Assembly (NCBI RefSeq): GCF_001887595.1
Contig: NZ_CP017480.1
Span: forward strand, 806,001-870,000
Origin: Luteibacter rhizovicinus DSM 16549
GTDB lineage: Bacteria; Pseudomonadota; Gammaproteobacteria; Xanthomonadales; Rhodanobacteraceae
Direction of reading: 5' to 3'
DNA length: 64,000 nt
Below are positions 44,570-53,656 of the stretch, piece after piece (the first letter of the stretch is position 1; each line of letters begins with the position of its first letter). The notes beneath the pieces are model-generated. The model saw only the letters and a program-made list of their open reading frames with translations. It had not been told where the DNA came from and ran no database searches. The translations under genes were made by a program, and so were the position numbers.

Positions 44570-46915
44570 ATGAGCGAAAAAGACCTCCCCCACGTACCCG
44601 GCGTCAGTGACTACGACGGCGCTGCCGGCGGGTGGGGCGCCCTCGGCGCCGTGGCCCGCGCCGTCAGCGGACAGCTGGCCCTGGGTCGCGAGACCATCGC
44701 CCTGCACCGGATGAACCAGCCGGCCGGATTCGACTGCCCCGGCTGCGCCTGGCCGGACCCCAAGGAAACCTCCTCCTTCGAGTTCTGCGAGAACGGCGCC
44801 AAGGCGGTGACCTGGGAAGCCACGGCCAAGCGGGTGAAGCCGGAGTTCTTTGCGAAAAACACGGTCGCCGACCTGTGGAACCTGACCGATTACACGCTCG
44901 AGGGCTTTGGGCGAATCACCCACCCGATGGCCTACGACCGTGCCAGCGACACCTACCAGGCGATCGAGTGGGACGAGGCGTTCCGTCGCATCGGCGAAGC
45001 GCTGCGCGCCCTGCCCGACCCGAACATGGCCGAGTTCTACACCTCCGGACGTGCCTCGAACGAAGCCGCGTTCCTTTATCAGCTGTTCGTCCGCGAATAC
45101 GGCACGAACAATTTCCCCGACTGCTCGAACATGTGCCACGAAGCGACCAGCGTCGGCCTGCCGAAGTCGATCGGTTCCGGCAAGGGCACCGTGCTGCTCG
45201 AGGATTTCGACCATTGCGATGCGATCTTCTGCATCGGCCACAACCCCGGCACCAATCATCCGCGCATGCTGTCGACCTTGCGCGAAGCGTCGCTGCGCGG
45301 CGTGCCGATCGTGGTGCTCAATCCGCTGCCCGAGCGCGGCCTGGAACGTTTCACCTCGCCACAGCACCCGGTGGAAATGCTGACCAACAGCTCGGTGCGC
45401 ATCGCTTCCACCTATTACAAGCTGAAGATCGGCGGCGACGTGGCCGTGCTCAAGGGCATGATGAAATACCTGCTTGCCGCCGACCGTGCAGCGACCGGCG
45501 CCGGCCAGCCCGGCGTGATCGATCGCGCGTTCATCGAGGCGAACACCACCGGCTACGAAGCCCTGGTCGACGACATCGAGGCCACGAGCTGGGACGCCAT
45601 CGAGGCGAAGTCCGGACTGAGCCGCGCCGAGATCGAAGCCGCCGGCGACATCTACGCCAAGGCCGAGCGCACGATCGTCTGTTACGGCATGGGCATCACC
45701 CAGCACGCTCACGGCACCGAGAACGTGCAGCAGATCGCCAACCTCCTGCTCCTGCGCGGCAATATCGGGCGCCAGGGCGCGGGGATCTGCCCGCTGCGCG
45801 GACACAGCAACGTGCAGGGCGACCGCACCGTCGGCATCACCGAAAAACCCAACGACGAACTCAACCACGGGATTCGCAGCACCTACGGCTTCGAGCCGCC
45901 GGTGGAACACGGGCACGATGCGGTCGCCGCGGTGATCGCGATCCGCGAAGGCCGCTCGAAGGCGCTCGTCGCACTCGGCGGCAACCTGGCCGTCGCCATG
46001 CCCGATACCGAAGAGACCTTCGCGGCGATGCGCGGGCTCGATCTGGCCGTGCACATCGCGACCAAGCTCAACCGTTCGCACCTCATCCTGGCAAAGCAAT
46101 CCTTCATCCTCCCTTGCCTGGGCCGCACCGAGCTGGACGTACAGGCGACCGGTCCGCAATCGGTCACCGTCGAGGATTCGATGTCGATGGTGCATGCGTC
46201 TGCCGGAAGCCTGAAGCCGGCGTCCGAACACCTTCGTTCGGAGCCGTGGATCGTGCGCGGCATCGCCAGGGCGACCCTGCCGCAAACGCGGGTCGACTGG
46301 GATGGCCTGGTCGCCGATTACGACCTGATCCGCGACGACATCGAGAAGGTCTTTCCGATCTTCTTCGACTTCAACCAGCGCGTACGCCAGCCGGGCGGTT
46401 TCCGGTTGCGCGTGGCCGCAAGCGAACGCGATTGGGCAACGCCCGACAAACGCGCGCAGTTCCTTCTTGCTCGTGGCCTCGACGAGGATCCCCTGCCGGA
46501 TGAAGACAACCTCATGCTGACGACGATACGCTCGCACGATCAGTACAACACCACGATCTACGGGTTGAACGATCGCTACCGCGGCGTCACCGGCAGGCGC
46601 GATGTGATCTTCATGCACGCCAAGGATCTCGCCGCGCGCGGTCTCAAGCATGGCGACCGGATCGACGTGGTCGCTACCGGCGTCAATGCCGCCGATGGCA
46701 AGCGGCGCGCGGTGGATGGCTTCGTCGCGGTGGAATACGACATCGCGGAGGGATCGGTGGCGATGTACTACCCGGAAGGCAATGCGCTGATCGCCCTGGA
46801 AAGCCACGACCGTCGATCCGGCACGCCAGCGTACAAGTCGGTGCCCGTACGCATCACGCGCTCCACCGTGCAGGGCGCCAAACGCCCGAAGCGGCAGGCC
46901 GCGCATGCCGTCTGA
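44570..46915 (+). CDS. FdhF/YdeP-type molybdopterin oxidoreductase
   Basis: 781 residues. Typical of the YdeP/FdhF-like group: an N-terminal FDCPGCAWPDP motif in place of a classical 4Fe-4S site, EFYTSGRASNEAAFLYQL, the metal-binding region DCSNMCHEATSVGLPKSIG, GHNPGTNHPRML, and the C-terminal cofactor-binding domain (NTTIYGLNDRYRGVTGRRDVIFMHAKDL). No twin-arginine signal, so cytoplasmic. Substrate unproven; E. coli YdeP is linked to acid resistance, and related proteins are called formate dehydrogenase-like. It overlaps fdhD by 11 bases and lies opposite mobA and moeA, which supply the cofactor. Confidence 0.88.
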   Translation: MSEKDLPHVPGVSDYDGAAGGWGALGAVARAVSGQLALGRETIALHRMNQPAGFDCPGCAWPDPKETSSFEFCENGAKAVTWEATAKRVKPEFFAKNTVADLWNLTDYTLEGFGRITHPMAYDRASDTYQAIEWDEAFRRIGEALRALPDPNMAEFYTSGRASNEAAFLYQLFVREYGTNNFPDCSNMCHEATSVGLPKSIGSGKGTVLLEDFDHCDAIFCIGHNPGTNHPRMLSTLREASLRGVPIVVLNPLPERGLERFTSPQHPVEMLTNSSVRIASTYYKLKIGGDVAVLKGMMKYLLAADRAATGAGQPGVIDRAFIEANTTGYEALVDDIEATSWDAIEAKSGLSRAEIEAAGDIYAKAERTIVCYGMGITQHAHGTENVQQIANLLLLRGNIGRQGAGICPLRGHSNVQGDRTVGITEKPNDELNHGIRSTYGFEPPVEHGHDAVAAVIAIREGRSKALVALGGNLAVAMPDTEETFAAMRGLDLAVHIATKLNRSHLILAKQSFILPCLGRTELDVQATGPQSVTVEDSMSMVHASAGSLKPASEHLRSEPWIVRGIARATLPQTRVDWDGLVADYDLIRDDIEKVFPIFFDFNQRVRQPGGFRLRVAASERDWATPDKRAQFLLARGLDEDPLPDEDNLMLTTIRSHDQYNTTIYGLNDRYRGVTGRRDVIFMHAKDLAARGLKHGDRIDVVATGVNAADGKRRAVDGFVAVEYDIAEGSVAMYYPEGNALIALESHDRRSGTPAYKSVPVRITRSTVQGAKRPKRQAAHAV

Positions 46916-47795
46916 CCGACACGTGCCCACCGGCACGGCCACGCGGCCGGTGCTGCGCGTGGAACGCGGCATCGCGAGCGCGGACGACGATCGCCTGGCC
47001 GAGGAGGTGCCCGTCGCCATGCATGTCGACGGCGAGCCATTCGCGGTGATGATGGCGACGCCGATGGATCTGGAAGACTTCGCGCGTGGCTTCGCCCTGA
47101 CCGAGGGGCGGGTCGGTTCCATCGACGAGATCGAACGGATCGACGTACAGGAAGTGCTCGAAGGCATCACCGTCAACATCCGTACGGCAAAAACCTGTGG
47201 GAGCCGCTTCAGCGGCGATGGGAGCTTGCCGAGGGAATCACCCGATCGCTCCGCAGGGATCGCCGATGAAATCGGCTCCTACAAGGAGCACGCCTTGCCG
47301 CGCCAGTTGCCTGGACGTAGCGGTTGCGGCATTTGTGGAAGCCGGGAACTCGAAGACGTGGTGCGCCGCCCGGAACCCGTGGGCCTCGGCCCGACCATCG
47401 GCGTCGACGCCATCGAGCGGGCGCTCGAGTCGCTGCGCGCGTTACAACCGGTCAATGCCTTTACCGGCTCCGTCCACGCCGCCGCCTGGGCGCTTCCCGA
47501 CGGCGCGATCGTCTGCGTACGCGAGGATGTCGGCCGACATAATGCGCTGGACAAATTGATCGGCGCGATGAGTACGGCACACATCGACGCCAACGACGGT
47601 TTCGTGGTGATCACGAGCCGGGCAAGCTACGAAATGGTGACCAAGGCCGCGGTCGCCGGGATCGCCATCGTCGTCGCGATCTCCGCGCCGACGGCGCTTG
47701 CCGTGCATCTGGCCAGCGATTGCGGCCTGACGCTGATCGGGTTCGCGCGGCCGGGGCGGTTCAACGTCTATACCCGGCCACAACGGATCATCTGA
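46905..47795 (+). CDS. fdhD: Formate dehydrogenase accessory sulfurtransferase FdhD, with in-frame REP insertion
   Basis: 296 residues, about 28 more than usual. FdhD moves sulfur from IscS to the molybdenum cofactor of FdhF-type enzymes. N-terminal region EEVPVAMHVDGEPFAVMMATPMDLEDFARGFALTEG, catalytic cysteine loop GRSGCGICG, and ALPDGAIVCVREDVGRHNALDKLIG are intact. Between the strand ITVNIRTAK and the cysteine loop lie about 30 residues (beginning TCGSRFSGDGS) that are the translation of a REP pair at 47196-47285. The insertion sits in a surface-loop position before the active site and keeps the frame, so the protein may still work. Confidence 0.87.
   Translation: MPSDRHVPTGTATRPVLRVERGIASADDDRLAEEVPVAMHVDGEPFAVMMATPMDLEDFARGFALTEGRVGSIDEIERIDVQEVLEGITVNIRTAKTCGSRFSGDGSLPRESPDRSAGIADEIGSYKEHALPRQLPGRSGCGICGSRELEDVVRRPEPVGLGPTIGVDAIERALESLRALQPVNAFTGSVHAAAWALPDGAIVCVREDVGRHNALDKLIGAMSTAHIDANDGFVVITSRASYEMVTKAAVAGIAIVVAISAPTALAVHLASDCGLTLIGFARPGRFNVYTRPQRII
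47196..47285. repeat. Paired REP units (BIME) inside fdhD
   Basis: Two head-to-head units, GTGGGAGCCGCTTCAGCGG (47197 on) and ATCGCCGATGAAATCGGCTC (47259 on), span 90 bases, a multiple of three, so the fdhD frame continues through. The two units belong to the two REP subtypes seen in the window. Confidence 0.88.
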
Positions 47796-47801
47796 CCGGT
47801 T

Positions 47802-48140
47802 TCAGCTTCGGCGACGGCGCAGGCTGTCCTTGACGTCGACGTCGAAGCGCACGGTTGTCGCCACCGTGTCGTGGCCGGGGATGTCGAACACCAGGCCATC
47901 CTTGCTTGGCAGACGTGACTCCAGCGCCGATAGTTCGCTCATGGGTACCTTGAGGCGCCACTCATGGGCATTACCCTCGAGCGTGCAGGTCACCGCGTCG
48001 GTCGCGTCGACCGAGTAGCGCATGACGAAGGCCTTGCCGAACGCCGTCGAGCCGAGCAAGGCAATATTGCCGAGCAATTCGCCCAGTTCTTCTTCGTCGA
48101 TCCTCACGCGGACCGTATCGTTCTCCAGCTGTACCCTCAT
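47802..48140 (-). CDS. Small conserved protein (DUF7009-like) in the molybdenum block
   Basis: 112 residues, cytoplasmic, no membrane segment. The pattern MRVQLENDTVRVRIDEEELGELL... TLEGNAHEWRLKVPMSELSALESRLPSKDGL is that of short conserved proteins next to molybdenum-cofactor genes; no reaction is known. The ATG overlaps the mobA stop (ATGA), so it is coupled to mobA. Convergent with fdhD, six bases apart. Confidence 0.7.
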   Translation of the reverse strand: MRVQLENDTVRVRIDEEELGELLGNIALLGSTAFGKAFVMRYSVDATDAVTCTLEGNAHEWRLKVPMSELSALESRLPSKDGLVFDIPGHDTVATTVRFDVDVKDSLRRRRS

Positions 48141-48670
48141 GCGTTCGCCTCGCGCCATTCGTCGGGAGTGTTGCAGTTGGCCAGGAAGAGCGGATCCAGC
48201 CCGTCCAGGGGCAGTGTGGTCGTGCCGATGCGCGCCTGCAAGGCGGACACCGAGCGTTCGCGACCGGTCAGTGTCATCAGCGTAGCCAGCGCGTCACGCG
48301 TGCCGGCGTTCAACGTGAGCCGCATCGGCAGGGGATGACCCTCCCAACGCGTCGCCGGCAGGCTTCGCTGCGCAAGCAAGGGCATGAGTACCTCCGCTCC
48401 CAGCCGTGGCATGTCGACAGGCACGACAACCAACTCGGCGTCGGGAAGGACTGCAGCGGCACTGGCCATGCCGCCCACGGGACCCGTGCCCGCCCAGCGG
48501 TCGGGAATACCGCCGGGACGCGAACCACTCACGGCCACCAGGTCGACACCCAGGCCGCGCAGCGTCCGTGCGGTACGGTCGAGCATCGTCACGCCATCGA
48601 CTTCCATCAGCGCCTTGTCTTCGCCCATCCGCGACGACAGGCCGCCGGCGAGAATCAGGCCGATGATCAT
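48137..48670 (-). CDS. mobA: Molybdenum cofactor guanylyltransferase
   Basis: 177 residues. The nucleotide-binding signature LILAGGLSSRMGEDKALMEVDG is at 5-26, followed by DLVAVSGSRPGG and VVPVDMPRLGAEVL with the metal-binding Asp. It links GMP to Mo-molybdopterin for bis-MGD enzymes such as the FdhF-like protein nearby. Start overlaps the moeA stop. Slightly shorter than E. coli MobA (194). Confidence 0.9.
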   Translation of the reverse strand: MIIGLILAGGLSSRMGEDKALMEVDGVTMLDRTARTLRGLGVDLVAVSGSRPGGIPDRWAGTGPVGGMASAAAVLPDAELVVVPVDMPRLGAEVLMPLLAQRSLPATRWEGHPLPMRLTLNAGTRDALATLMTLTGRERSVSALQARIGTTTLPLDGLDPLFLANCNTPDEWREANA

Positions 48671-49863
48671 GAGGCGTCCGTGGGATCAAGTGGCCACGTG
48701 TCGACCGAGTCCACACGCCCCTCCACGGCCGACCACCAGACATTCGCTTGGGTATACGGCAGGATCCGATAGGCCGCCTGCGCGGGCGTCATCCTGACGA
48801 TCGGATGTCCGCCCTCGTCATGGGCGAACTCACCGAGACCGAAATACTGCAGGCCCTCGCGCGTCGAGGGAGCGACGTCCAATCGCGCGCGGCGTGGCTG
48901 CTCCGGCGCCAGCCCTGCCATCGCCCGCAACACCGGAGCGACAAAGAAGCGGTAGCCGACTGCCACGGCGATCGGGTTGCCGGGCAAGGCAACGACCAGC
49001 GGACCACGGTCGAAGCACGCGGCCAGCAACGGCTTGCCCGGACGGATGGCGACCTTGTGGAACAGCTCGCGCGCGCCCAGCGAGGCGAGCGCGGCAGGTA
49101 CGAAGTCGAAGCGCCCCGCGGACACCGCCCCGGTGGTGACGATCAGGTCGGCATGCGCTGCCAGCGCATCGCGAACCGCGAGATAGAAGGCGTCGCCGTG
49201 ATCCGCGACCCGTGTGCGCCCTGTCGCTTCGACGCCCCAACGGGCGAGGCTCGACGCCAAGAAGGGGCCATTGGAATCGTGGATACCAGCCAACGGAAGA
49301 GGTCCGCCCGGATTGAGTTCGCTTCCCGTGTTGATGATCGCCACGCGTGGCCGTCGCACGACATCGACCTGCGCGATGCCAAGGGCCGCCAGCAACATGA
49401 TCGCCGCGGGATCCACCCGCCTCATCGCGGTCAAGGCGACCGTCCCGGCATCAATGTCGCTGCCCGCACGACGCACATTCTGGCCGCGACGTTCATCCGC
49501 AACGAAGCGCACGCGATCGCCCTGGCGCTCAGCGCGCTCCACGGGCACGACGGTATCGAATCTCGCTGGCATGCGTGCGCCGGTGGCGATCTCGCAGGCC
49601 TCTGCGTCGGGATAGTCGTCAGTGTCGTCGCCGGCGGCATGCATGGCGCCGACGAGATAGGTGGAGCCTGCGGCGATCGCCTCGCCGGGCGCCCGCACGG
49701 CGAAGCCATCCATGGCGGCATTGTCGAAGCCCGGCAGCGCATGGGGGCTGACGATGTCGCTGGCGAGGAAACGCCCCGATACGGCATCGATGTCGACACG
49801 CTCGCTCTCGAGCGCGTCGGCTTCGCCCAGTAACAGGGCCAGTGCGTCGGGGTAGGAAATCAT
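48667..49863 (-). CDS. moeA: Molybdopterin molybdenumtransferase
   Basis: 398 residues. MoeA inserts molybdate into adenylylated molybdopterin. Seen: PGFDNAAMDGFAVRAPG, ATGARMPARFDTVVPVE, VAIINTGSEL, TTGAVSAGRFDFVPAAL (usual form TTGGVSxGxxD, so two changes), IRPGKPLLAACF and LPGNPIAVAV. The ATG at 49863 is used because the frame upstream consists of REP sequence. First gene of the moeA-mobA-small protein unit, with overlapping stops and starts. Confidence 0.92.
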   Translation of the reverse strand: MISYPDALALLLGEADALESERVDIDAVSGRFLASDIVSPHALPGFDNAAMDGFAVRAPGEAIAAGSTYLVGAMHAAGDDTDDYPDAEACEIATGARMPARFDTVVPVERAERQGDRVRFVADERRGQNVRRAGSDIDAGTVALTAMRRVDPAAIMLLAALGIAQVDVVRRPRVAIINTGSELNPGGPLPLAGIHDSNGPFLASSLARWGVEATGRTRVADHGDAFYLAVRDALAAHADLIVTTGAVSAGRFDFVPAALASLGARELFHKVAIRPGKPLLAACFDRGPLVVALPGNPIAVAVGYRFFVAPVLRAMAGLAPEQPRRARLDVAPSTREGLQYFGLGEFAHDEGGHPIVRMTPAQAAYRILPYTQANVWWSAVEGRVDSVDTWPLDPTDAS

Positions 49864-49884
49864 GGGTGGAGCGTAACAAAGAAA

Positions 49885-49995
49885 TGTAGGAGCCGATTCA
49901 TCGGCGAATAGGGAATGTGGGAGCCGATTCATCGGCGAAAAGCCAACGAAGCGGCGAAGAAGTAACGCCCCATCGCCGATGAACCGCCCCCACAA
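49885..49995. repeat. Cluster of three REP units between moeA and fusA2
   Basis: Two direct units (49885-49910, 49916-49940; GGAGCCGATTCATCGGCGA) are followed by one inverted, partly decayed unit (49971-49995, CATCGCCGATGAACCGCCCC). They occupy nearly all of the 140-bp gap between the moeA start and the fusA2 stop. Confidence 0.85.
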
Positions 49996-50003
49996 AACCA
50001 GTG

Positions 50004-52079
50004 TCATGCCAGCTTGCGTGACGCCTCCTGCACGGCGGCCGGGCGGTAGGCGTGGAACGCCACCGTGGCCGAGGCGCGGCCCTGACTCAACGAGCGCAGT
50101 GCCGTGCTGTAGCCCTCGAGCTGGGCAAGCGGCACGTCGGCTTCAATCTCCGTACGCTCCTGCGTATCGGTCAGGTTGACGATCTGGCCACCACGACGCT
50201 GCAGGTCGCCCAGCAGATCGCCGACCGCTGATCCCGGCGAACTCACCGAAACGCGCATCACCGGCTCCAGCAAGACGGTACCTGTCGCTTCCAGCGCCGA
50301 CTTCACACCGATCTGCGCAGCACGGTGGAAGGCCATCTCGTTCGAGTCCACCGCATGGGCCTGGCCATCCGTGACCACGACATGCGCACCGACTACCGGG
50401 TATCCACGCGGACCTTCGAGCAGGGCCGACAAGGCACCCTTCTCCACCGCCGGCTGGAACGACTTGGGAATCACGCCGCCGGTGGTCTTGTCCTCGAAGC
50501 GATTGCTGTCCTCGCCCGTCGGCGTGACCGAAAGCACCACGCGTGCGTACTGGCCACTGCCGCCGGTCTGTTTGGCGACCTTGCCTTCCACGGAGCCCGA
50601 CGGCGATGCCGGGGTTTCCTGGTAGGCCACGCGCGGCGATCCAGTACGTACCTGCACGCCCCACTCGCGGCGCAGGCGTTCCACCATCACTTCCAGATGG
50701 AGTTCGCCCATGCCCCAGACCAGCGTCTCGCCGGTGTCCGGGTCGGTGCCCACGCGGAAGGACGGATCCTCCTGCGCCAGGCGCGCGAGCCCGTTGCCGA
50801 GCTTGAGCAGGTCGGCCGAACGTTCGGGCGAAAGCCGCCACGACAGCACGGCTGGCTGGGCCTGGATCGTTTCCAGACGCAGCGGATGCTGCGCATCGGC
50901 CAGCGTTTCGCCCGTTGCGACATCCTTCCAGCCTGCGATCGCGACGATGTCACCTGCCTCCGCGGCTTCGACCGCTTCGGTATCTTCCGCACGCACGACA
51001 GCGAGACGACCGACGCGCTGCACGCGATCCGTACCGCTACGCCAAACCGCGTCGCCCACATGCAGGCGACCCGAGTACACGCGGACGAAAGCCAGCGGAC
51101 CGTGAGCCTGGTTGACCACCTTGAACACCAGCGCAGCGAGCGGCGCGTCGGCATCGGGCGCGACGGCGACGTCACCGTCGTCGGTGTGCGCGACGACAGC
51201 GGGACGATCGAGCGGCGAAGGCAGGTAGGCGACGAAAGCATCGAGCAAGGGCTCGATACCGACGTTACGGAACGCCGAGCCCGGCAACACCGGCGAACCG
51301 GCGCGCGCGAGGGTGCCGCGACGCAGCGCAGCCGTCAGCGTGGCCGCGTCGATCGGCTGATCGGCGAGCCAGAGTTCAGCGAGTGCTTCGTCACGGTCTG
51401 CCACGGCGGCCACGAGTTCGGCGCGCGCGTCCGCGTGGGTCGCGCGCTCCGCAGCGTCCCAGGTGTGGATGCTCGGCGTCCCGGCATCGTCGAAGCGCCA
51501 GATGCGCTCGCCAACGAGGTCGACCAGACCGGTCATGTGTTCACCTTCGACGATCGGGCGCGCGACCACCCACGGATTCGCACCGAGCTTGTCGCGCATC
51601 TGCGCGACGACGGCATCGAAGTCCGCACCGGGGCGATCCATCTTGTTGACGAAGGCCATCAGCGGCACGCCATGACGGCGCGCCTGGTGCCAGACGGTTT
51701 CCGATTGCGGCTGCACGCCGGCGACGCCGGAGAACACGGTGACCGCGCCGTCGAGCACGCGCAGGGAACGCTCCACCTCGATGGCGAAGTCGATGTGTCC
51801 CGGCGTGTCGATCAGGGTCAGGCGATGCGGCTGGCCGCCGTCGGGCGTCCAGTTGGCGCGCACGGCCGCGGCGCCAATCGTGATGCCACGCTCGCGCTCG
51901 AGTTCCATGTGGTCGGTAGTGGTCGCGCCATCGTGCACTTCACCGGTGCGATGGATCGTGCCGGTCTTGTAGAGCAGGCGTTCGGTGAGCGTGGTTTTGC
52001 CGGCATCGACGTGCGCAATGATGCCGAGGTTGCGCCAACGGCTGACGGGAATGCGGGTTTCGCGCGGGGTGGTACTCAT
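50004..52079 (-). CDS. fusA2: Elongation factor G paralogue (EF-G2 type)
   Basis: 691 residues. GTPase motifs are intact: AHVDAGKTT (22-30), RERGITIGAAA, DTPGHIDF, NKMDRPGADF. Domains II-V follow, with VWGMGELHLEVMVERLRREWGV and GGVIPKSFQPAVEKG in place. It stands alone, not in the str operon with rpsL, rpsG and tuf, so it is probably a second EF-G used in recycling, stress or an alternative translation state. The upstream region 52080-52530 holds a promoter, a possible leader peptide and a terminator, suggesting regulated expression. Confidence 0.88.
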   Translation of the reverse strand: MSTTPRETRIPVSRWRNLGIIAHVDAGKTTLTERLLYKTGTIHRTGEVHDGATTTDHMELERERGITIGAAAVRANWTPDGGQPHRLTLIDTPGHIDFAIEVERSLRVLDGAVTVFSGVAGVQPQSETVWHQARRHGVPLMAFVNKMDRPGADFDAVVAQMRDKLGANPWVVARPIVEGEHMTGLVDLVGERIWRFDDAGTPSIHTWDAAERATHADARAELVAAVADRDEALAELWLADQPIDAATLTAALRRGTLARAGSPVLPGSAFRNVGIEPLLDAFVAYLPSPLDRPAVVAHTDDGDVAVAPDADAPLAALVFKVVNQAHGPLAFVRVYSGRLHVGDAVWRSGTDRVQRVGRLAVVRAEDTEAVEAAEAGDIVAIAGWKDVATGETLADAQHPLRLETIQAQPAVLSWRLSPERSADLLKLGNGLARLAQEDPSFRVGTDPDTGETLVWGMGELHLEVMVERLRREWGVQVRTGSPRVAYQETPASPSGSVEGKVAKQTGGSGQYARVVLSVTPTGEDSNRFEDKTTGGVIPKSFQPAVEKGALSALLEGPRGYPVVGAHVVVTDGQAHAVDSNEMAFHRAAQIGVKSALEATGTVLLEPVMRVSVSSPGSAVGDLLGDLQRRGGQIVNLTDTQERTEIEADVPLAQLEGYSTALRSLSQGRASATVAFHAYRPAAVQEASRKLA

Positions 52080-52261
52080 GGCTAACGGTTCCTGATGGGG
52101 TCGCCAGGGGCTCGATACATCGTCGAGCGAGGCACTCCCCGATCCTGTTACCGCCGCCCCTGGCTGAGCGGGACGGTCAGGATCGAGGGTCGCGGCTGTT
52201 CTTCATGGCACGTTGCTCCGGTGAGGGCTTGCAAGATTGAATAGAGAAAATCGGGACAAAA

Positions 52262-52285
52262 AAAAGCACCCTTGCGGGTGCTTTT
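52262..52285 (-). terminator. Terminator/attenuator in the fusA2 leader
   Basis: Perfect 10-bp stem AAAAGCACCC / GGGTGCTTTT with a 4-base loop. On the minus strand it is followed by a run of T (eight counting the stem), and it lies about 185 bases before the fusA2 start, downstream of a promoter and a short frame. It would also work in the plus direction with four T. Confidence 0.8.
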
Positions 52286-52310
52286 CGTAGTCCTCGAGGC
52301 CGGCGCGTCG

Positions 52311-52412
52311 TTACGGGAACGACACTCCGCCAGGCATGGGACGCGCGCACCCGCGACGCGCCCATGGGGCGATCAGTGTGACGAACATCAAATCATGCTT
52401 GCAGCGGAACAT
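52311..52412 (-). CDS. Candidate 33-residue leader peptide
   Basis: A short frame beginning MFRCKHDLMFVTLIAPWA with TAA 25 bases before the terminator stem. The ribosome site is weak (AGAGAG). No residue is strikingly enriched, so it is not an obvious amino-acid attenuator. After the terminator, a nine-codon frame at 52206-52177 (MKNSRDPRS) has a better ribosome site (CCGGAG). Either could be a leader peptide; both could be chance. Confidence 0.3.
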   Translation of the reverse strand: MFRCKHDLMFVTLIAPWARRGCARPMPGGVSFP

Positions 52413-52494
52413 GGCCGGGCTCTCTGGGTGAGGGGGAGATGCTACGCCCGGCCGGTGAGGGCCGGCAAGGGCGTCGCGTCTTCGCTGGACCCTA

Positions 52495-52521
52495 AGTTAG
52501 GGAGGGTCTGGCGTGTTTCAA
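52495..52521 (-). promoter_or_regulatory. Possible sigma-70 promoter of the fusA2 leader transcript
   Basis: On the minus strand TTGAAA (52521-52516) and TAACTT (52500-52495), with a 15-base spacer, slightly short. Transcription from here would cross the short frame and the terminator before fusA2. Confidence 0.45.
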
Positions 52522-52532
52522 GGGGGGCGCAT

Positions 52533-52577
52533 TGTGTGGGAGCCGCTTTCTGTGGGAGCCGCTTCAGCGGCGATAGC
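52533..52577. repeat. REP unit with a truncated duplicate
   Basis: A partial unit (TGTGGGAGCCGCTT) is directly followed by a complete one (TGTGGGAGCCGCTTCAGCGG and on). The rest of 52080-52658 holds the leader described above and no further gene. Confidence 0.8.
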
Positions 52578-52658
52578 GCCGGTCGAAATTAAAGAAGTTT
52601 CATTTCCCGTATCCCCCGAAGGGATCACACTTCCCGCAGCCCCCACCCGGAGTCCCCC

Positions 52659-53639
52659 ATGCGCTATGTGAAACTCGGCCGCACCGGCCTCGACATCTCC
52701 CCGCTCGTCCTGGGCTGCATGACCTACGGCGTGCCCGACCGCGGCAACCACGCGTGGACGCTGGACGAAGAAGCGAGCCGCCCGTTCATTCGCAAGGCCC
52801 TCGATCTCGGCATCAACTTCTTCGACACCGCGAATGCCTATTCGGACGGTACGTCGGAAGAAATTGTCGGCCGCGCCCTGAAAGACTTCGCGCGACGCGA
52901 TGAAGTCGTCATCGCCACGAAGACGTTCTTCCACTGGCGCAAGGGACCGAACGGCGGCGGCCTGTCGCGCAAGGCGATCTTCCATTCCGTCGACGACAGC
53001 CTCGCGCGTCTCGGCACGGATTACATCGACTTACTGCAGATCCATCGTGCGGATCACACCACGCCGATCGAGGAAACCCTCGAAGCGCTGCATGACCTGG
53101 TCAAGGCAGGCAAGGTGCGTTACCTGGGCGCCTCGTCCATGTTTGCCTGGCAGTTCGCGAAGATGATCTACACCTCGCGCCTGCACGGCTGGACCGAGTT
53201 CGTCAGCATGCAGGACCACTACAACCTGCTCCAGCGCGAGGAAGAGCGGGAGATGATTCCGTTCTGTGAGGACCAGCGTATCGCGGTATTGCCGTGGAGC
53301 CCGCTGGCACGTGGCCGCCTCACGCGCGACTGGGACCAGAGCAGCAACCGGCAGGAAAACGACGTCTTCGGAAAGACCCTCTACAACGCCACCGAGGATT
53401 CGGATCGCGCGATCGTCGAGGCCGTGAAGAAGGTCGCTGACGAACGCGGTGTGCCACGCGCGCAGGTCGCCCTGTCCTGGGTCGCCCATCGTTCCGGTGT
53501 CACCGCCCCTATCGTCGGTGCGTCGAAGCCGCATCATCTGGACGACGCCGTGGCAGCGATTGACCTGGTCCTCTCCGAGGAAGAAACAGCGACCCTCGAG
53601 AAGGCCTACGCGCCTCACCCCGTCGAAGGGTTCGAGTAA
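52659..53639 (+). CDS. Aldo/keto reductase (YajO/IolS-like)
   Basis: 326 residues, NADPH-dependent TIM barrel. Starts MRYVKLGRTGLDISPLVLGCMTYG. The tetrad is visible: Asp and Tyr in FFDTANAYSDGTSEE, Lys in VIATKTFF, His in LLQIHRADHTTPIEET. The cofactor site is PLARGRLTRDW and later IVGASKPHHLDDA. It reduces aldehydes or ketones; the natural substrate is unknown. Good length for the group. Confidence 0.9.
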   Translation: MRYVKLGRTGLDISPLVLGCMTYGVPDRGNHAWTLDEEASRPFIRKALDLGINFFDTANAYSDGTSEEIVGRALKDFARRDEVVIATKTFFHWRKGPNGGGLSRKAIFHSVDDSLARLGTDYIDLLQIHRADHTTPIEETLEALHDLVKAGKVRYLGASSMFAWQFAKMIYTSRLHGWTEFVSMQDHYNLLQREEEREMIPFCEDQRIAVLPWSPLARGRLTRDWDQSSNRQENDVFGKTLYNATEDSDRAIVEAVKKVADERGVPRAQVALSWVAHRSGVTAPIVGASKPHHLDDAVAAIDLVLSEEETATLEKAYAPHPVEGFE

Positions 53640-53656
53640 TACCGGCCGCCCGCTGA

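Noticed and set aside
43412..47179. A 1255-codon open frame on the minus strand across the oxidoreductase gene
   Set aside because: High G+C leaves antisense frames open. The plus-strand FdhF-like protein has clear motifs; only the part below 44401 is a plausible minus-strand gene.
49864..50007. An N-terminal extension of MoeA by 48 residues
   Set aside because: The extension is the translation of REP units and overlaps the fusA2 stop; MISYPDAL is the normal start of the protein.
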